DNA of 33,196 nt, from assembly GCA_012798805.1 (NCBI GenBank), contig JAAZMM010000077.1, positions 1 through 33,196 on the forward strand, given 5' to 3'. Below the pieces are notes generated by a model. That model saw nothing but the letters and a program-made list of their open reading frames with translations, made no database searches and had not been told where the DNA came from. This DNA comes from Bacteroidales bacterium (lineage in GTDB: Bacteria > Bacteroidota > Bacteroidia > Bacteroidales > UBA932). A program made the position numbers and the translations under genes. Every line of letters begins with the position of its first letter. The first letter of the stretch is position 1. This document shows, in pieces, positions 31,554 to 33,196 of the stretch.

Positions 31554-32870
31554 CTACTCTTCTGCTATTGCTTCTACCGGTTTTATCATCATTGCGCGTT
31601 TGGCGGGAATAAGTCCTGCCAACAATCCGACGACAATTAGTATTATTAAGGAAGCTACCGCCATAGAGAAACTAATTTGCGGATCCTTAAAAAATTGGTC
31701 GCCCTGGCTTAGTGCTATGCCTACTGCCGACAACAAACCAACGCCCAGCACAATTCCTCCTATTCCTGCCAAAACAGTCAGCACCACGGTTTCGCTCATT
31801 ATTTGTCCGATAATATTATTGGGTGTAGCTCCAAGTGCACGGCGAATGCCTATCTCTTTTGTGCGCTCTCGTACAGTTACCAACATAATATTGCTTACGC
31901 CAATGGCTCCCGCAAGCAATGTACCGATACCGACAATCCAGATCAGTGCGGCAATACCGATACCCAGATAGTTGAACATCTTAAATTGTTCCTCTATGTT
32001 CATGCTAAAAACTGCCGATTTGTCGTCAGGCGAAATCTGGTGTTGTTGTTTTAAAACTTCCGTGATTTTTTCCTCTATGATTTTCACATCCACACCCGGT
32101 TTGGCGGTAGCAGCCAAAAAGTGAATTACATTTCCTTGATTAAAAGCTTGTTGCATAGTTGTAAAGGGCAACACTACGGTTTCTGCCGTTCTTCCACCAA
32201 TACTTACCTCTGATGTACTTCGGGCCACTCCTATAACTTGGAAATAGATTCCGTTTACACGAATTTGTTTTCCTACGGGATCCTCACCATTGAAAAGCAC
32301 CTCATATACCCGCTCACCTATTACACACACTTTGCGTTTTTCAGCAATGTCTATATCATTTATATATCGTCCATAGACCATTTTGCTTTTTTCGATCAAA
32401 TCATATTCGGGATAGCATCCTTTGACCATAAAGGAATCTCCCTTATCGCCTCGCACCACATTTTTACCGTTACCTCTACCCCCTCCAAAAAGTACAGGCG
32501 ACATATATTGCAAATCATCCACTCTATGACGAATGATGGGCAAATCGCTGTTGGTCATATGCCAGACACGCCCTTTTCTGAAACCTTTGTAAGGCTCCGT
32601 AGTGCGCTCTGTCACAAAAAAGACCGAATTAGTCGCAAATCCCTCTATTTGAGAGAAAATACCTGTTTGCAACGCATTTCCTGAGCCCACCATCAGCACA
32701 AGCATGAATATTCCCCAGAAAACCCCGAATGCCGTGAGAAAACTGCGAGACTTATTGCTTGTAATGGTAATCCAGATCTCTTGCCAGCGATCAATATCGA
32801 AAAGCAACCTGAACCTTCTCCAAAGGGAGGCTTTCTTAAACTGTGGCTGACTATTTATCTCTTTTTTCAT
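31554..32870 (-). CDS. MacB-like ABC transporter permease (FtsX/MacB_PCD type)
   Basis: 438 residues with no ATP-binding domain. The order is MacB-like: N-terminal transmembrane helix (about 45-65), a large periplasmic domain (to about 305), then three C-terminal helices with 'GVSNIMLVTVRERTKEIGIR' and 'RRALGA', hallmarks of the FtsX domain. The end 'LIPAKRAMMIKPVEAIAEE' is the usual tail. It is the second of two consecutive permease genes, 26 nt after the first, and precedes the adaptor. The ATPase is presumably encoded further right, outside the window. Confidence 0.93.
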   Translation of the reverse strand: MKKEINSQPQFKKASLWRRFRLLFDIDRWQEIWITITSNKSRSFLTAFGVFWGIFMLVLMVGSGNALQTGIFSQIEGFATNSVFFVTERTTEPYKGFRKGRVWHMTNSDLPIIRHRVDDLQYMSPVLFGGGRGNGKNVVRGDKGDSFMVKGCYPEYDLIEKSKMVYGRYINDIDIAEKRKVCVIGERVYEVLFNGEDPVGKQIRVNGIYFQVIGVARSTSEVSIGGRTAETVVLPFTTMQQAFNQGNVIHFLAATAKPGVDVKIIEEKITEVLKQQHQISPDDKSAVFSMNIEEQFKMFNYLGIGIAALIWIVGIGTLLAGAIGVSNIMLVTVRERTKEIGIRRALGATPNNIIGQIMSETVVLTVLAGIGGIVLGVGLLSAVGIALSQGDQFFKDPQISFSMAVASLIILIVVGLLAGLIPAKRAMMIKPVEAIAEE

Positions 32871-32896
32871 TTTATTCTAATTCAAAATACTACACA

Positions 32897-33196
32897 CTAC
32901 TCCTGTCTCATCGCCTCTATCGGTTTGATTTTAACCGCCTTTCTGGCAGGCAGATAGCCGGCAATCACTCCCGAAACAATCAATAGAACGGTTGCAAAAA
33001 CAGCGTACCCGACATTGACTGTAGGATTTTTAAACACCGACATTGTCGGAACTCCATCGACGCTTTGAGCAGCATTTGCCGACATCTCCATAAAAAAGTT
33101 GACTAATTCGGTAAGACCAATCCCCATAAACAGACCTATATATCCAAAAATGGCGGTTATGATGATGGATTCCAGAATAATGGATTTTAGTATGGA
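32897..33196 (-). CDS. MacB-like ABC transporter permease, N-terminally truncated by window edge
   Basis: The frame is open to the right edge, so only the last 99 residues are visible and the ATG at 33127 is internal. The visible part is the C-terminal FtsX domain: 'SIILESIIITAIFGYIGLF', a periplasmic turn, then a last helix and the tail 'LPARKAVKIKPIEAMRQE', closely similar to the tail of the next permease. The two genes are likely paralogous subunits of one heterodimeric exporter. Confidence 0.9.
   Translation of the reverse strand, partial: SILKSIILESIIITAIFGYIGLFMGIGLTELVNFFMEMSANAAQSVDGVPTMSVFKNPTVNVGYAVFATVLLIVSGVIAGYLPARKAVKIKPIEAMRQE

Overview
The window reads as chromosomal DNA of a Bacteroidota bacterium, most likely of the order Bacteroidales. 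The signs are TAnnTTTG (-7) promoter boxes with almost no Shine-Dalgarno sequences, many lipoproteins with short lipoboxes, a tRNA-Glu/rpsT pair, a DUF4837 lipoprotein behind dxr and rseP, and a split GlsA/GlsB-type glycine-lipid acyltransferase pair. Genes are densely packed. No gap exceeds about 213 bp, so no stretch over 300 bp lacks a gene. I see no IS element, prophage, CRISPR array or rRNA.

Layout, left to right. 1-1961: the end of an exported serine hydrolase and an exported C26 glutamine amidotransferase-like hydrolase (+). 1999-4364: ruvX-def-phosphohexomutase operon (-). 4384-8886: M23 peptidase-dxr-rseP-DUF4837 operon (+). 8893-9360: tRNA-Glu and rpsT with a clear promoter and terminator. 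9522-10894: radC and upp (+). 10895-13868: miaB and an amidohydrolase lipoprotein (-). 13917-14976: LEA-type lipoprotein and a SPOR-like secreted protein (+). 14945-18800: dsbD, then PlsC-type and GNAT acyltransferases (-). 18966-20372: rpoN (+). 20375-22286: ssb and cysS (-). 22465-25657: zinc-ribbon protein, M3 peptidase lipoprotein and nitroreductase lipoprotein (+). 25751-27438: umuDC (+). 27565-27939: FlK-like thioesterase (+). 27943 to the right edge: MacAB/TolC-type efflux operon (-), interrupted by an AT-rich S41 peptidase gene.

Most genes are housekeeping or envelope functions: isoprenoid synthesis, site-2 proteolysis, disulfide reduction, lipid acylation, drug or peptide efflux and translesion synthesis. 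I found no obviously new multi-gene defence or metabolic system. The best signals are non-coding. They are: (i) a short tandem heptamer (RGTTDCG, on the strand of the preceding gene) placed directly after three stop codons; (ii) TAnnTTTG boxes only 4-5 nt before the start codons of ruvX, miaB and rpoN, which predict leaderless mRNAs, with the miaB box forming a perfect palindrome with the divergent gene's box; (iii) long inverted repeats at the cysS and thioesterase promoters and before radC; (iv) four of five convergent junctions with 0-3 nt or negative spacing and no room for a terminator; (v) the AT-rich S41 gene inside the efflux operon.

All calls rest on reading the sequence and recalled family motifs. 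No database search was run.
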